64,000 nucleotides of DNA, from positions 92,457-156,456 of the IMG/VR virus record IMGVR_UViG_3300031857_007934. One strand, written 5' to 3'. Positions 38,309 to 46,412 of the stretch are shown piece by piece. The notes under the pieces are model-generated. The model saw nothing but the letters and a program-made list of their open reading frames with translations, had not been told where the DNA came from and did no database searches. The stretch comes from a virus. The translations under genes and the position numbers were made by a program. The stretch's first letter is position 1. Each line of letters opens with the position of its first letter.

Positions 38309-39136
38309 ATGAAAATTTCTGATATTACAAATGAATCTGAACTAGTAGAAGGACCGGTTCTAAATAAAATAGGTTCTGCTATCGGTAAAGGCGTAGGAAC
38401 TGCTGCTAAAGCTGCTGGTGCTGTTGCTGGAGGAGTAGCTGGTTTAGGTAGTGCCCTTAAAAAAGGCTATCAAGCTGGTAAATCAACTGTAGCAGGTGCT
38501 GGTGATGACGAACAAGGTAATGTTCAACTTCCGCCAGCTGCACAAAAAGCTCTTGATGTTCTAAAATCTCTTTCACCACAGGATCAAAAATCTGTAGTTT
38601 CAGCACTACAAACTCCTGCTAAGCCAGCTAGTGCTCCAACAACTGCTGCGGCTCCTGCTAAGCCAGCTGCTACTACAGCAGGACCAGCTAAAGCTACTGC
38701 ACCTACTGGCAGTAGAGTAGAACCTACACTTAACAATCCAGCTGCCGCTGCTAATCCAGCTAATAAAGCTGGTAGTGATTCGTTTGAAAAGGCTAAAAGC
38801 AACATACGTACAGTTCAAAGTGGTACAAAACCACTGCCTGACAAGATGTCACAAGGCATACAAGCTGATCTAGCTAAACTAGCCAAAGGCGACAAGGAGA
38901 GTGGTGTGTTTGCTGCTCAAAAGATTATGAATTTTGCTAAAGCAGGATATGATATTTCTAAACTTCAGCCTGCTTGGACAGCAAATGCCAAGCAGGGCGA
39001 GCGTTTCTTAACACAGAGCGTGTATTATGCTATTACTAAGATGCTTAGAGAGTACAACTTAGGTTGGGCTGATCTAGGATTACGTATTCGTTTAGTTGAA
39101 AACACCAACGAAGTTGTTGGCATAAACTACATTTAA
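38309..39136 (+). CDS. Ala/Pro-rich protein, candidate internal virion protein (275 aa)
   Basis: Residues 1-15 (MKISDITNESELVEG) contain L-V-E followed by Gly, which fits the T4 prohead protease rule of cutting after (L/I)-x-E. Residues 20-55 are Gly/Ala-rich and amphipathic. Residues about 95-165 are an Ala/Pro/Thr/Lys-rich linker. Residues about 170-275 are a folded helical domain with KMSQGIQADLAKLAKGDK and SVYYAITKMLREYNLGW. The gene stands alone under its own late element. I suggest a capsid-packaged protein with a removable targeting peptide. No family is recognised, and the role is inference. Confidence 0.65.
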   Translation: MKISDITNESELVEGPVLNKIGSAIGKGVGTAAKAAGAVAGGVAGLGSALKKGYQAGKSTVAGAGDDEQGNVQLPPAAQKALDVLKSLSPQDQKSVVSALQTPAKPASAPTTAAAPAKPAATTAGPAKATAPTGSRVEPTLNNPAAAANPANKAGSDSFEKAKSNIRTVQSGTKPLPDKMSQGIQADLAKLAKGDKESGVFAAQKIMNFAKAGYDISKLQPAWTANAKQGERFLTQSVYYAITKMLREYNLGWADLGLRIRLVENTNEVVGINYI

Positions 39137-39351
39137 AAGAAAGGAAGACCTGACTCTTTAGTAGTGTTTAGGTTTTCCTTAATTATTTTTCCAATAATTT
39201 CTTTATCTTCGGCACACAAGTTGTAAGCCTCTTCAAGAGTTATGCCGCCGCGCATGTACCAGCAGACCTTAAACAGATCGTGCTTTAATTCTTTTTGTTG
39301 ATTTTCAAAATTACGGACCTCGTCTAGAATCTCGTCAAGAGACCAGGGCAA
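39133..39351 (-). CDS. gp51: gp51-like baseplate hub assembly protein (72 aa), possible frameshift partner of gp26
   Basis: The 72-aa product has LDEILDEVRNFENQQKELKH and the sequence WYMRGGITLEEAYNLCAEDK, which resembles the short T half of tail assembly chaperones and the short gp51 of marine T4-like phages. T4 gp51 is much longer (249 aa). The separate start would be a TTG at 39351 that lacks a clear ribosome site. The reading frame is open upstream of the TTG, in the -1 frame relative to gp26, back into a slippery sequence at 39363-39372. Expression as a gp26 fusion is therefore likely. The 3' end overlaps the convergent Ala/Pro-rich gene by four bases. Confidence 0.72.
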   Translation of the reverse strand: MPWSLDEILDEVRNFENQQKELKHDLFKVCWYMRGGITLEEAYNLCAEDKEIIGKIIKENLNTTKESGLPFF

Positions 39352-39356
39352 GATCC

Positions 39357-40235
39357 TTATCCGAAAAAATTTGATTGATCAAATGTAATAGGAACTTCAA
39401 ATCTTTCAGGAGCACCACGTTCAACGTCTTCGTCTGAACATTCAACTTTGAGCGGTTCAATACTAAACAGTTCTTTCTGCTGTTCAATGTGTTCTAAAAT
39501 TGCACTATAAAAGTTTTTATCTGTATTAGTTAGAAATTCTTGAATATGATTTCTATCAGTTACTATAACATCGTCAACTGTTATACTTACAATAGTTTTA
39601 CCCATTGTATCTACAGTAAGCTCTGTTAGCTTTTTAAAACTTTCATTAAATTTAGATAACTTTTCTTCTTCACTCATCTTACCGTCATTAACTAGAGCGA
39701 AAATTCTTTGTTCTTCAAAAGTTTTAATGCTGTTAGTAGTAAATTCTCTATAATTTAATGGACGTATCTTAACAACCATATTGTTGTATTCAATAGTATC
39801 AACAAATTCTTTAGTAACTAACTTGTTAAGCAGTGTTTTACAATCAACACTAAATTCTCTTTCTTCATTAAGACCAGGAATTTTTGTTGTAAGTTCTAAC
39901 TTGTCACCATAAGTTGCAATTCTAATACCTATTAGTGCAGCATCGAGGTCAATTGATGGCATCTGCCACGCATCTTTGATTGCAGGAATACAGCTTTGTA
40001 TTACATCAACAGTAGCTTGTCCGTTTAATAGTGCGTCGGGTGTCTTTAGCGTTAGTTCATCCTTAGCAGTCATAGGAAAGACTGGTAGTTCTCCGTTCTC
40101 CGGAAGATCAACAGCGCCGGGTTTATAAAATTTACCCTTGCTGGGTAAAGTAATATAAACTTTAGGTTGTCTAAAATACTTCTGTAGTGGGTTTGACTGT
40201 TGCTTGCCTGCCATTAGCGGGTTAAAATCTGCCAT
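39357..40235 (-). CDS. gp26: gp26-like baseplate hub/tail assembly protein
   Basis: The 292-aa protein matches the T4 gp26 baseplate family: NPLQKYFRQPKVYITLPSKG, FPMTAKDELTLKTPDALLNG, VIQSCIPAIKDAWQMPSIDL and ALIGIRIATYG. T4 gp26 is 208 aa. It has no obvious enzyme motif. In T4, gp26 and gp51 are needed for hub assembly around the tape measure gp29, and here the tape measure is the divergent neighbour. The Shine-Dalgarno GGAG lies six bases before the ATG. The C-terminal codons AAT TTT TTC before the stop form a slippery run that could send ribosomes into gp51. A perfect TATAAATA late box is upstream. Confidence 0.85.
   Translation of the reverse strand: MADFNPLMAGKQQSNPLQKYFRQPKVYITLPSKGKFYKPGAVDLPENGELPVFPMTAKDELTLKTPDALLNGQATVDVIQSCIPAIKDAWQMPSIDLDAALIGIRIATYGDKLELTTKIPGLNEEREFSVDCKTLLNKLVTKEFVDTIEYNNMVVKIRPLNYREFTTNSIKTFEEQRIFALVNDGKMSEEEKLSKFNESFKKLTELTVDTMGKTIVSITVDDVIVTDRNHIQEFLTNTDKNFYSAILEHIEQQKELFSIEPLKVECSDEDVERGAPERFEVPITFDQSNFFG
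39363..39372 (-). promoter_or_regulatory. Putative -1 frameshift site between gp26 and gp51
   Basis: In gp26 frame the minus strand reads TCA AAT TTT TTC GGA TAA. It contains two overlapping canonical X-XXY-YYZ heptamers, A-AAT-TTT and T-TTT-TTC. A -1 slip reads CGG ATA AGG ATC TTG and continues in gp51 without a stop, giving a predicted 367-aa fusion. Confidence 0.65.
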
Positions 40236-40246
40236 TTCTGTCTCCG

Positions 40247-40254
40247 AATAAATA
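40247..40254 (+). promoter_or_regulatory. Late promoter-like element AATAAATA before the tape measure
   Basis: GAATAAATAC on the plus strand lies 60 bases before the tape-measure start codon. It faces the minus-strand TATAAATA at 40279-40286. Confidence 0.5.
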
Positions 40255-40278
40255 CAATGTATAAGTATGTATCTATTC

Positions 40279-40286
40279 TATTTATA
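40279..40286 (-). promoter_or_regulatory. Late promoter TATAAATA before gp26
   Basis: The minus strand reads TATAAATA, identical to the T4 late consensus, 44 bases before the gp26 ATG. Confidence 0.65.
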
Positions 40287-40313
40287 TACGCACATTATTC
40301 AGGTTGAACAAAA

Positions 40314-43300
40314 TTGGCTGATGAAGTAATTATTGGTAATGTAGGTGGTGAAAGTGGCGTAGCCAGCGAAGCCACTCTGTTGGCTCTAGTTCGTGCCATT
40401 GAACGAATGGGAGGACAGAAAGGCCAACGTGGTTCTGGTTCCAAAGTACAAGAAATGTACAACAAAGCTCAACAAGCAGGAACAACAGCTACTACAACAC
40501 AAACCGCAGCTACTACAGCACAAACCGCAGCTACTAATAAGACAACAGAAGCAGCATCTAATTTAGCTAAAGGCTTTGGTGCGCTGGCCATGCGTGGCGT
40601 TGGCCAAGTAATGGCCAGCCTTGCAGGTATGACTCGTTCATTACTAGCAGGTGAAGATTCAATGGCAGCTTATGCTTCGCAGGTTCCTATTGTTGGATCT
40701 TTGCTAGGAGCAATGGCAGGGTACTTAGATAAGTCTGTTGACGCATTTAGAGAATTAAGTGCTGTAGGTGCAGGTTTTAACAACGACATTGTAGCTATGC
40801 GTCGTGCAGCAGCACAGAACGGTCTTACTCTAGAAGAATTTTCAACTCTAGTACGCAATAACACACAGACGTTTGCTAAATTTGGAGGCACTGTTACTCA
40901 AGGTGTTCAGCGATTTACTGCTATGAACAATGCTTTAAAGGATACAGGTACTTTTGAACAGCTCAAAGGTATGGGATTTAGTATATCAGAAATTAATGAA
41001 GGTATGGCTAGCTATGTTGAATTACAGGGCAGATTAGGTAGACTAGAAGGCAAAAGTACACAGGAACTAGCAGCTGGCTCAGCAAGCTATCTTAAAGAAC
41101 TTGATATGCTGGCTAAGCTAACAGGTAAGAGTCGTAAAGAATTAGCTGATCAGCAAGCTGCACGAGCTGCTGACGCATCGTTTAGAGCACTAGCAAATCA
41201 GTTTGAAGAAGGAAGTATACAAGCTCAAAACTTTAATAGAAGTATGGCACTGCTAGATCAGTTGCCAAAAGAAACTGGCGATGCTTTGAAAGATTTAGCT
41301 GACGGTGTAGCTAACACAGAAGCAGCACAACAACTTTTAGCTCAGGCTGGCCCCGAGCTAAGAGATGCGATGATGCAAGTTGGTCAAGGCGCTGATCCAA
41401 AAATTCTACAAGAAGCTCTAAGAAAAGCCGGAGAAACAATAGAAAGTCGATTTACAAAAGGAGGCCAGCGAGATGCTGCTATGCTTGGAGCATTACAGCA
41501 AGCTAATCCTGTACTAAGAAGTCTTATTGATCAAAACAGAGACATGGTACGAATAAGCAATCTAAACATCGATGCAGCTGAAAAGGAATCACAAACTAGA
41601 AATGAAACTACAACAAAATTAACTACATTTCAAGATTCTGTTAGAAAAATGAGCGAAGCTATTCAAATAGCTTTTATTGACAGTGGTCTATTAGAACTGT
41701 TTGCAGTAGGAGTAGGAAAAGCAGCTGAAATGATTACTGGAATGGCAAATTCTATTAAAGCATTTACTGAAAAGGTAAAAGTAGAAGGTTTCCTACCAGC
41801 AGTACTAGGATTAGTTGGCGATGCTATTACAGGAATATTTACTAACGGTACTGTAGTAGCTGCAATGGTAGCAGGTATTGGTGCTCTGTTCCTAGCGAAA
41901 TCTGTAATAGGAGCTCTTGGTAGAGGTCTGAGCGGAGTAACTGATAATATAGCAAGTAGAATGATGGGCGGCTTTGGTGCTAGAGCCGCCCCAACAGCAG
42001 GCGCAAATATTGCAGGTGGTGCAGCAGCTAATGCCGCAGGTGGTGCAGCAGCAGGCGCAGGCAACGCAGCAGCATCAGCAAGTCAAGCACTAAAATCTGT
42101 TGGTGCTGGAATACAAAAACTATTAACAGGAGTTGCTAGAGGTTTTGCTGAATTTGGAAAAACAGTAGGTGAAATTGGTAAGGGAATTGGCAAAGGTCTT
42201 GGCGGAATACTAGAAGGATTAGCTAAGGGTCTTGGTGCATTTGCTAATCCGCAAATACTAATAGGCGCTGGTATACTAAGTGGTGCTATAGTTGTAATAG
42301 GTGCAGGCATTGCTGGCGCTACATGGCTAGTAGGAAAAGCTCTTCCAACCTTTGCAGAAGGTATGCAGAAATTTGCCGAGCTTGATGGCAACAATTTAAT
42401 ACAGGTTGGTAAAGGTATTGGAGCAATCAGTTTAGCAATGGCTGCTATGGGTGCTTCAAGCGTTGTGTCTGGTCTTGGCGGAATGCTAGGAGGCCTTGCA
42501 GAAGGCATTACAAGTTTGTTTGGCGGTAAAACTCCGTTTGATAAACTGCAAGAATTTTCTCAACTTAATATTGATGCAGCAAGAGTTGAAGCTAATGCAA
42601 ATGCTGTTGTAGCTTATTCAAAGGCAATGTCATCAATGGGTTCCGGTGGCGCAACAGGAGCACTAGGTAATTTAGTTGCTAATGCTGTTAACGGTTTAGT
42701 TGGTTTCTTTGGCGGCGAAGTAAAATTACCATACGCTAAGATGGTAGAATTTCAATCTTACAATCTAGATGCTACTAAGATGCAGCAAAACAGTCTTGCA
42801 GTAAAAGCATTTGCTGAAGCTATGAGTAACATTCCTACTGTGAATGGTGAACGCACTGGCGGATTAATTGGTGCTGTAGCAAACTTCTTTATGGGTTCTC
42901 AACAAGTACCATGGGCACAAGCAGTTGCATTTGGTCAGCTTACATTACCAGTTGATAAAATTAAGACTAATGCTGAAGCAATGGCAGCATTTGGTGATGC
43001 TTTGAGTAAAGTTCCACAAATAGATGGAACACGAAGCGGAGGATTACTTGAAGGGTTAAGAAGTTTCTTTGGTGGCAGTCAACAGATGCCATGGGACAGT
43101 ATGAGACAGTTTGGCGAGTTGCGCATTGACGCACAGCGAATAAAAGCAAATGCAGAAGCAATGGCAGCGTTTGGAAATGCACTAAATGCTTTTAAAGGTG
43201 GCGGCCAAGGCACTGCTAATCTTTCAATACCGCCTGATTCAGTAGCTAGCTTGGGCAGACTAGCAACTATTGGTAGTAATGGTGGACTACAACAAACTGC

Positions 43301-43688
43301 TGCCGGCTTACAATCAATTGCAAATGTTCAAAATCTACAAACTACACTAACAGCTCTAAATGGACTTGATGCAACTAAACTATCATCCTACAATACAGCA
43401 TTGAGAGATTTAACAAGAACTCTAGCAGATCTTAACAAAGAATTAGCTAATGAAAACAGAGGCGGGTTATTTGGTATGGGCGATTCTAGAGCCAATGCTG
43501 GGGACATATTAAAGAACATTAGTGTAAATACAAGTACAGGTGCCGGCAATACAGAACAATTAAATGGTACAATGACGAGAATGGTTGAACTACTGCAACA
43601 AATGAAAGAAATCAGTGATAAGATTGAAAAGAACACCAAACGCGGCACTGGTGTAGATGTTGCAAATAGAGACGTTACGTCATTCTAA
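40314..43688 (+). CDS. Tail tape measure protein (gp29 position)
   Basis: At 1124 aa this long Ala/Gly/Gln-rich helical protein sits next to gp26/gp51, as expected for the tape measure. The N-terminus has LLALVRAIERMGGQ and a Thr/Ala coiled stretch (residues 45-85). Two hydrophobic, membrane-like segments lie near residues 510-530 (AAMVAGIGALFLAKSV) and 645-675 (LIGAGILSGAIVVIGAGIAG). Four internal repeats begin near residues 745, 810, 870 and 930, with cores such as IKTNAEAMAAFGDAL and IKANAEAMAAFGNAL. The start is TTG at 40314; the only ribosome-site hint is AGG at 40301-40303, and the next in-frame ATG is about residue 32. Assignment to gp29 function is by composition and context. Confidence 0.78.
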   Translation: MADEVIIGNVGGESGVASEATLLALVRAIERMGGQKGQRGSGSKVQEMYNKAQQAGTTATTTQTAATTAQTAATNKTTEAASNLAKGFGALAMRGVGQVMASLAGMTRSLLAGEDSMAAYASQVPIVGSLLGAMAGYLDKSVDAFRELSAVGAGFNNDIVAMRRAAAQNGLTLEEFSTLVRNNTQTFAKFGGTVTQGVQRFTAMNNALKDTGTFEQLKGMGFSISEINEGMASYVELQGRLGRLEGKSTQELAAGSASYLKELDMLAKLTGKSRKELADQQAARAADASFRALANQFEEGSIQAQNFNRSMALLDQLPKETGDALKDLADGVANTEAAQQLLAQAGPELRDAMMQVGQGADPKILQEALRKAGETIESRFTKGGQRDAAMLGALQQANPVLRSLIDQNRDMVRISNLNIDAAEKESQTRNETTTKLTTFQDSVRKMSEAIQIAFIDSGLLELFAVGVGKAAEMITGMANSIKAFTEKVKVEGFLPAVLGLVGDAITGIFTNGTVVAAMVAGIGALFLAKSVIGALGRGLSGVTDNIASRMMGGFGARAAPTAGANIAGGAAANAAGGAAAGAGNAAASASQALKSVGAGIQKLLTGVARGFAEFGKTVGEIGKGIGKGLGGILEGLAKGLGAFANPQILIGAGILSGAIVVIGAGIAGATWLVGKALPTFAEGMQKFAELDGNNLIQVGKGIGAISLAMAAMGASSVVSGLGGMLGGLAEGITSLFGGKTPFDKLQEFSQLNIDAARVEANANAVVAYSKAMSSMGSGGATGALGNLVANAVNGLVGFFGGEVKLPYAKMVEFQSYNLDATKMQQNSLAVKAFAEAMSNIPTVNGERTGGLIGAVANFFMGSQQVPWAQAVAFGQLTLPVDKIKTNAEAMAAFGDALSKVPQIDGTRSGGLLEGLRSFFGGSQQMPWDSMRQFGELRIDAQRIKANAEAMAAFGNALNAFKGGGQGTANLSIPPDSVASLGRLATIGSNGGLQQTAAGLQSIANVQNLQTTLTALNGLDATKLSSYNTALRDLTRTLADLNKELANENRGGLFGMGDSRANAGDILKNISVNTSTGAGNTEQLNGTMTRMVELLQQMKEISDKIEKNTKRGTGVDVANRDVTSF
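42546..43185 (+). repeat. Four-fold internal repeat in the tape measure
   Basis: Units of 60-65 codons start near 42546, 42741, 42921 and 43101. Shared elements are an F-x-x-L/Y-x-L/I start, an N-A-x-A-V/M-x-A-F/Y core, and between units a Gly-Gly-L...FF-GG/MG-S-Q-Q-x-P-W link. Confidence 0.75.
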
Positions 43689-43698
43689 GGAAAAATAA

Positions 43699-45432
43699 AT
43701 GAGTTGGAAGAAATTTTTTACTCCAGTAAGAACAGGTGATAATCCAGAAGGTAGCTACTCGCCTCTGAGCGGTAGAAGATATGGAGGTCAAGCTGGTCCT
43801 GCGAGAACCAACTATAGTTCCTTCTTACCTGACGTCTACACAGGCAGTCCTAACAGAGTTGAGCGTTATGGTCAATATAATGTAATGGATCTTGATTCTG
43901 AAGTAAACGCTGCACTAGATATTCTAGCAGAATTTTGTACACAAACTAACAAACAAAATAATACACACTTTATTATAAATTATAAAACTGATGCTACTAA
44001 TAGCGAAATAACAGTTATTCAAAAGTATTTGCAGCAGTGGTGTAAACTGCAAGACTTTGAAACTAAAATGTTTAGACTGTTTCGTAATACATTCAAGTAT
44101 GGGGATCAGTTCTTTGTAAGAGATCCTGAAACAAAACGTTGGTTTCATGTAGATCCTGCAAATATTACAAAAATTATTGTTAACGAGTCAGAAGGCAAAA
44201 TTCCAGAACAATACGTTGTTAAAAACTTCAATTTAAATTTTGTTGAAGGTGTAGCAACAACTCCGTATCAAACTAACGGCAACGTTACCGGTGGAGGTAG
44301 TGGTTACTTAACTGGCGGCGTTCGCGGCATGGTTGGTTTATCTAGTTCACAATCAACCGGCACACGTTTTCAAAATGATCAAAATGAAATTACAGTTGAT
44401 GCCAAACATGTTGTGCATCTAAGTCTATCAGAAGGTTTGGATAATAACTATCCATTTGGCAATTCACTACTTGAAACTATTTTCAAAGTATACAAGCAGA
44501 AGGAACTGTTAGAAGATGCCATCATTATCTACCGTGTGCAGCGAGCTCCTGAACGCCGTGTTTTTTACGTTGATGTTGGCAATATGCCTAGTCACTTAGC
44601 TATGCAGTTTGTTGAGCGAGTAAAAACAGAAATACATCAACGACGTATTCCTTCTTCTACAGGAGGCGGAGCAAATGTAATTGACAGTTCGTATAATCCC
44701 CTAAGTATTAACGAAGACTACTTCTTCCCGCAGACAGCAGAGGGTCGCGGAAGTAAAGTTGAAACATTACCCGGCGGTACTAACTTAGGTGAAATTGACG
44801 ATTTAAGATATTTTACCAACAAACTGGTTAGAGGTCTAAGAATTCCAAGCAGCTACTTACCAACAGGTGCAGATGACTCAGCAGCACAGTACAATGACGG
44901 TAGAGTAGGTACAGCTTATATACAAGAACTGCGTTTTAATACCTATTGCGAAAGACTTCAGGGATTAGTAACTGAAGCATTTGATACAGAATTTAAAAGA
45001 TACTTGTTAGAAAAAGGTGTCAACATTGATACTAACATGTTTGATATTAAATTTCAACCACCACAGAACTTTGCTAGCTATCGTCAAGCAGAAATTGATA
45101 ATGCGCGAGTACCAACTTATACACAGATGGCACAGATTCCTTACATGTCTAACAGGTTCGCTCTAAAACGATTCTTAGGAATGACTGAAGAAGAACTAGC
45201 TGAAAATGAACGTCTGTGGAAAGAAGAAAACGCAGAAAACCTTACACTACCAACTGATGCAAGTGCAGAATTGAGAAGTGCAGGTATTAGCTCTGCTGGT
45301 ATTAGTGCTGATGCAGGATCTATGGAAGATACTGCTCCTGAAGAAGGAACAGAAGCAGCAGCAGGCGCTGAATTAGCTCCTGAAACAACCGGAGTTGAAC
45401 CTACTGCACCAACTGCTGCTCCAATTGCCTAA
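43699..45432 (+). CDS. gp20: Portal vertex protein gp20
   Basis: The 577-aa protein has the T4-type portal signature: VERYGQYNVMDLDSEVNAAL, DILAEFCTQTN, FRLFRNTFKYGDQFFVRDPE, IIYRVQRAPERRVFYVDVGN, FPQTAEGRGSKVETLPGGTN and LRIPSSYLPTGADDS. T4 gp20 is 524 aa. The C-terminal 60 residues are Ala/Glu/Thr-rich and low complexity. The portal forms the dodecameric DNA channel at the unique vertex and starts prohead assembly. It opens the head cassette, ten bases after the tape measure stop, with AAGGAAAAATAAATG as ribosome site. Confidence 0.96.
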   Translation: MSWKKFFTPVRTGDNPEGSYSPLSGRRYGGQAGPARTNYSSFLPDVYTGSPNRVERYGQYNVMDLDSEVNAALDILAEFCTQTNKQNNTHFIINYKTDATNSEITVIQKYLQQWCKLQDFETKMFRLFRNTFKYGDQFFVRDPETKRWFHVDPANITKIIVNESEGKIPEQYVVKNFNLNFVEGVATTPYQTNGNVTGGGSGYLTGGVRGMVGLSSSQSTGTRFQNDQNEITVDAKHVVHLSLSEGLDNNYPFGNSLLETIFKVYKQKELLEDAIIIYRVQRAPERRVFYVDVGNMPSHLAMQFVERVKTEIHQRRIPSSTGGGANVIDSSYNPLSINEDYFFPQTAEGRGSKVETLPGGTNLGEIDDLRYFTNKLVRGLRIPSSYLPTGADDSAAQYNDGRVGTAYIQELRFNTYCERLQGLVTEAFDTEFKRYLLEKGVNIDTNMFDIKFQPPQNFASYRQAEIDNARVPTYTQMAQIPYMSNRFALKRFLGMTEEELAENERLWKEENAENLTLPTDASAELRSAGISSAGISADAGSMEDTAPEEGTEAAAGAELAPETTGVEPTAPTAAPIA

Positions 45433-45436
45433 ATAG

Positions 45437-45444
45437 AATAAATA
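45437..45444 (+). promoter_or_regulatory. Late promoter-like element AATAAATA
   Basis: GAATAAATACT lies just after gp20, only seven bases before the next ATG. If used, that first gene would have almost no leader, so its main target may be the genes further down. Confidence 0.4.
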
Positions 45445-45451
45445 CTTTGCT

Positions 45452-45700
45452 ATGATACTGCGTGAATTATTTTATTTTGATAAAGAGACTGTTGAGCCCG
45501 TAGAAGATAATCGCTACGAGCCTGAACACGATCAAAGTCCTATTGACTTTGACGATACACGCAGAACTAGATTATCACTTTCTCAAATTAACCGTATCCG
45601 CAAAGCTTCTGAGCTACATAAAAAAGACAAGCAGTCAGAACTTGACTTTATTAAGCAGATGTATGGCATTGCAGCCAACGCAGCAGCAGGCGGAGCATGA
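45452..45700 (+). CDS. Small conserved head-cassette protein (82 aa)
   Basis: This short charged protein has an acidic N-terminal half and a basic helical segment, LSLSQINRIRKASELHKKDK, followed by LDFIKQMYGIAANAA. A small protein with this kind of helix usually follows the portal gene in marine T4-like phages, in the place of T4 gp67. It may be a prohead core component. The stop is followed three bases later by the TTG of the next gene. Confidence 0.72.
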   Translation: MILRELFYFDKETVEPVEDNRYEPEHDQSPIDFDDTRRTRLSLSQINRIRKASELHKKDKQSELDFIKQMYGIAANAAAGGA

Positions 45701-45703
45701 TAA

Positions 45704-46321
45704 TTGAACAGAGCATTTGTTATAGGTAACGGCATTAGTCGCAAATCTATTTCTTTAGAATCACTTAGAACACACGGAAAAATCTACGGCTGTAATGCTT
45801 TGTACAGAGACTTTGATCCTGATTATCTAATTGCAGTAGACATAAAGATGGTACTTGAACTAGCAGAAGCTAGGTATCAGCATAAAATACCTGTGTGGAC
45901 CAATTCAAATAAAACTTTTCTAAAAATACCAGGATTAAATTTTTTTAATCCTGCTAAAGGCTGGAGTAGTGGCCCAACAGCATTGTGGATGGCTTCTGAG
46001 CACGACAATGAAGAAATCTATATTTTAGGTTTTGATTATGCAGGTATAGGTGACGATAAACAGCAAGTAAACAACATCTATTCAGGGTCTTTTAACTACA
46101 AAAGAGTTGATGAACGTGCTACTTATTACGGCAATTGGTTAAAACAAACTACATCTACAATACATCAATTTAATAAAAAAAGATATATAAGAGTAGTAGA
46201 AGAGGACACTCTTATACCTAGAGAACTGCAAAGTTTAACTAATTTACAGCATATGACAGTAGTTGAGTTTAATAAAAAGTTCAACGAAAACACTGTTGCG
46301 ATTCAAAACGAGTCGTTTTGA
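45704..46321 (+). CDS. MptE/DUF115-like enzyme of unknown substrate (205 aa)
   Basis: The N-terminus has a Rossmann-type start, AFVIGNGISRKSISLESL, then KIYGCNALYRDFDPDYLIAV with an acidic AVD site, and later SSGPTALWMASEHDNEEIYI and LGFDYAG. This pattern resembles the DUF115/6-hydroxymethylpterin diphosphokinase MptE-like and GT29-like group, whose members act on nucleotides or sugars. The start is TTG with GGAG eight bases upstream. Lying between the portal and scaffold genes, it interrupts an otherwise structural cassette and may be an auxiliary enzyme, for example one that modifies a surface glycan or a virion protein. The family call is moderate; the substrate is unknown. Confidence 0.6.
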   Translation: MNRAFVIGNGISRKSISLESLRTHGKIYGCNALYRDFDPDYLIAVDIKMVLELAEARYQHKIPVWTNSNKTFLKIPGLNFFNPAKGWSSGPTALWMASEHDNEEIYILGFDYAGIGDDKQQVNNIYSGSFNYKRVDERATYYGNWLKQTTSTIHQFNKKRYIRVVEEDTLIPRELQSLTNLQHMTVVEFNKKFNENTVAIQNESF

Positions 46322-46372
46322 CTCTATTTCTACGCATATTTTCCCATTCCAACTAAATAAAAATGACAGCCT

Positions 46373-46389
46373 TACCATTTCGTATGGTA
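46373..46389 (+). terminator. Small hairpin upstream of the acidic core gene
   Basis: TACCAT/ATGGTA pairs around TTCGT in the 91-base gap after the MptE-like gene. There is no clear T-run (TTATAC follows), so this is a weak terminator or leader stem. Confidence 0.35.
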
Positions 46390-46412
46390 TTATACATTTA
46401 TAGGAGAAACAA

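Noticed and set aside
41663-42508. Pro/Ala-rich minus-strand frames opposite the tape measure
   Set aside because: Compositional shadows of Gly/Ala-rich plus-strand codons.
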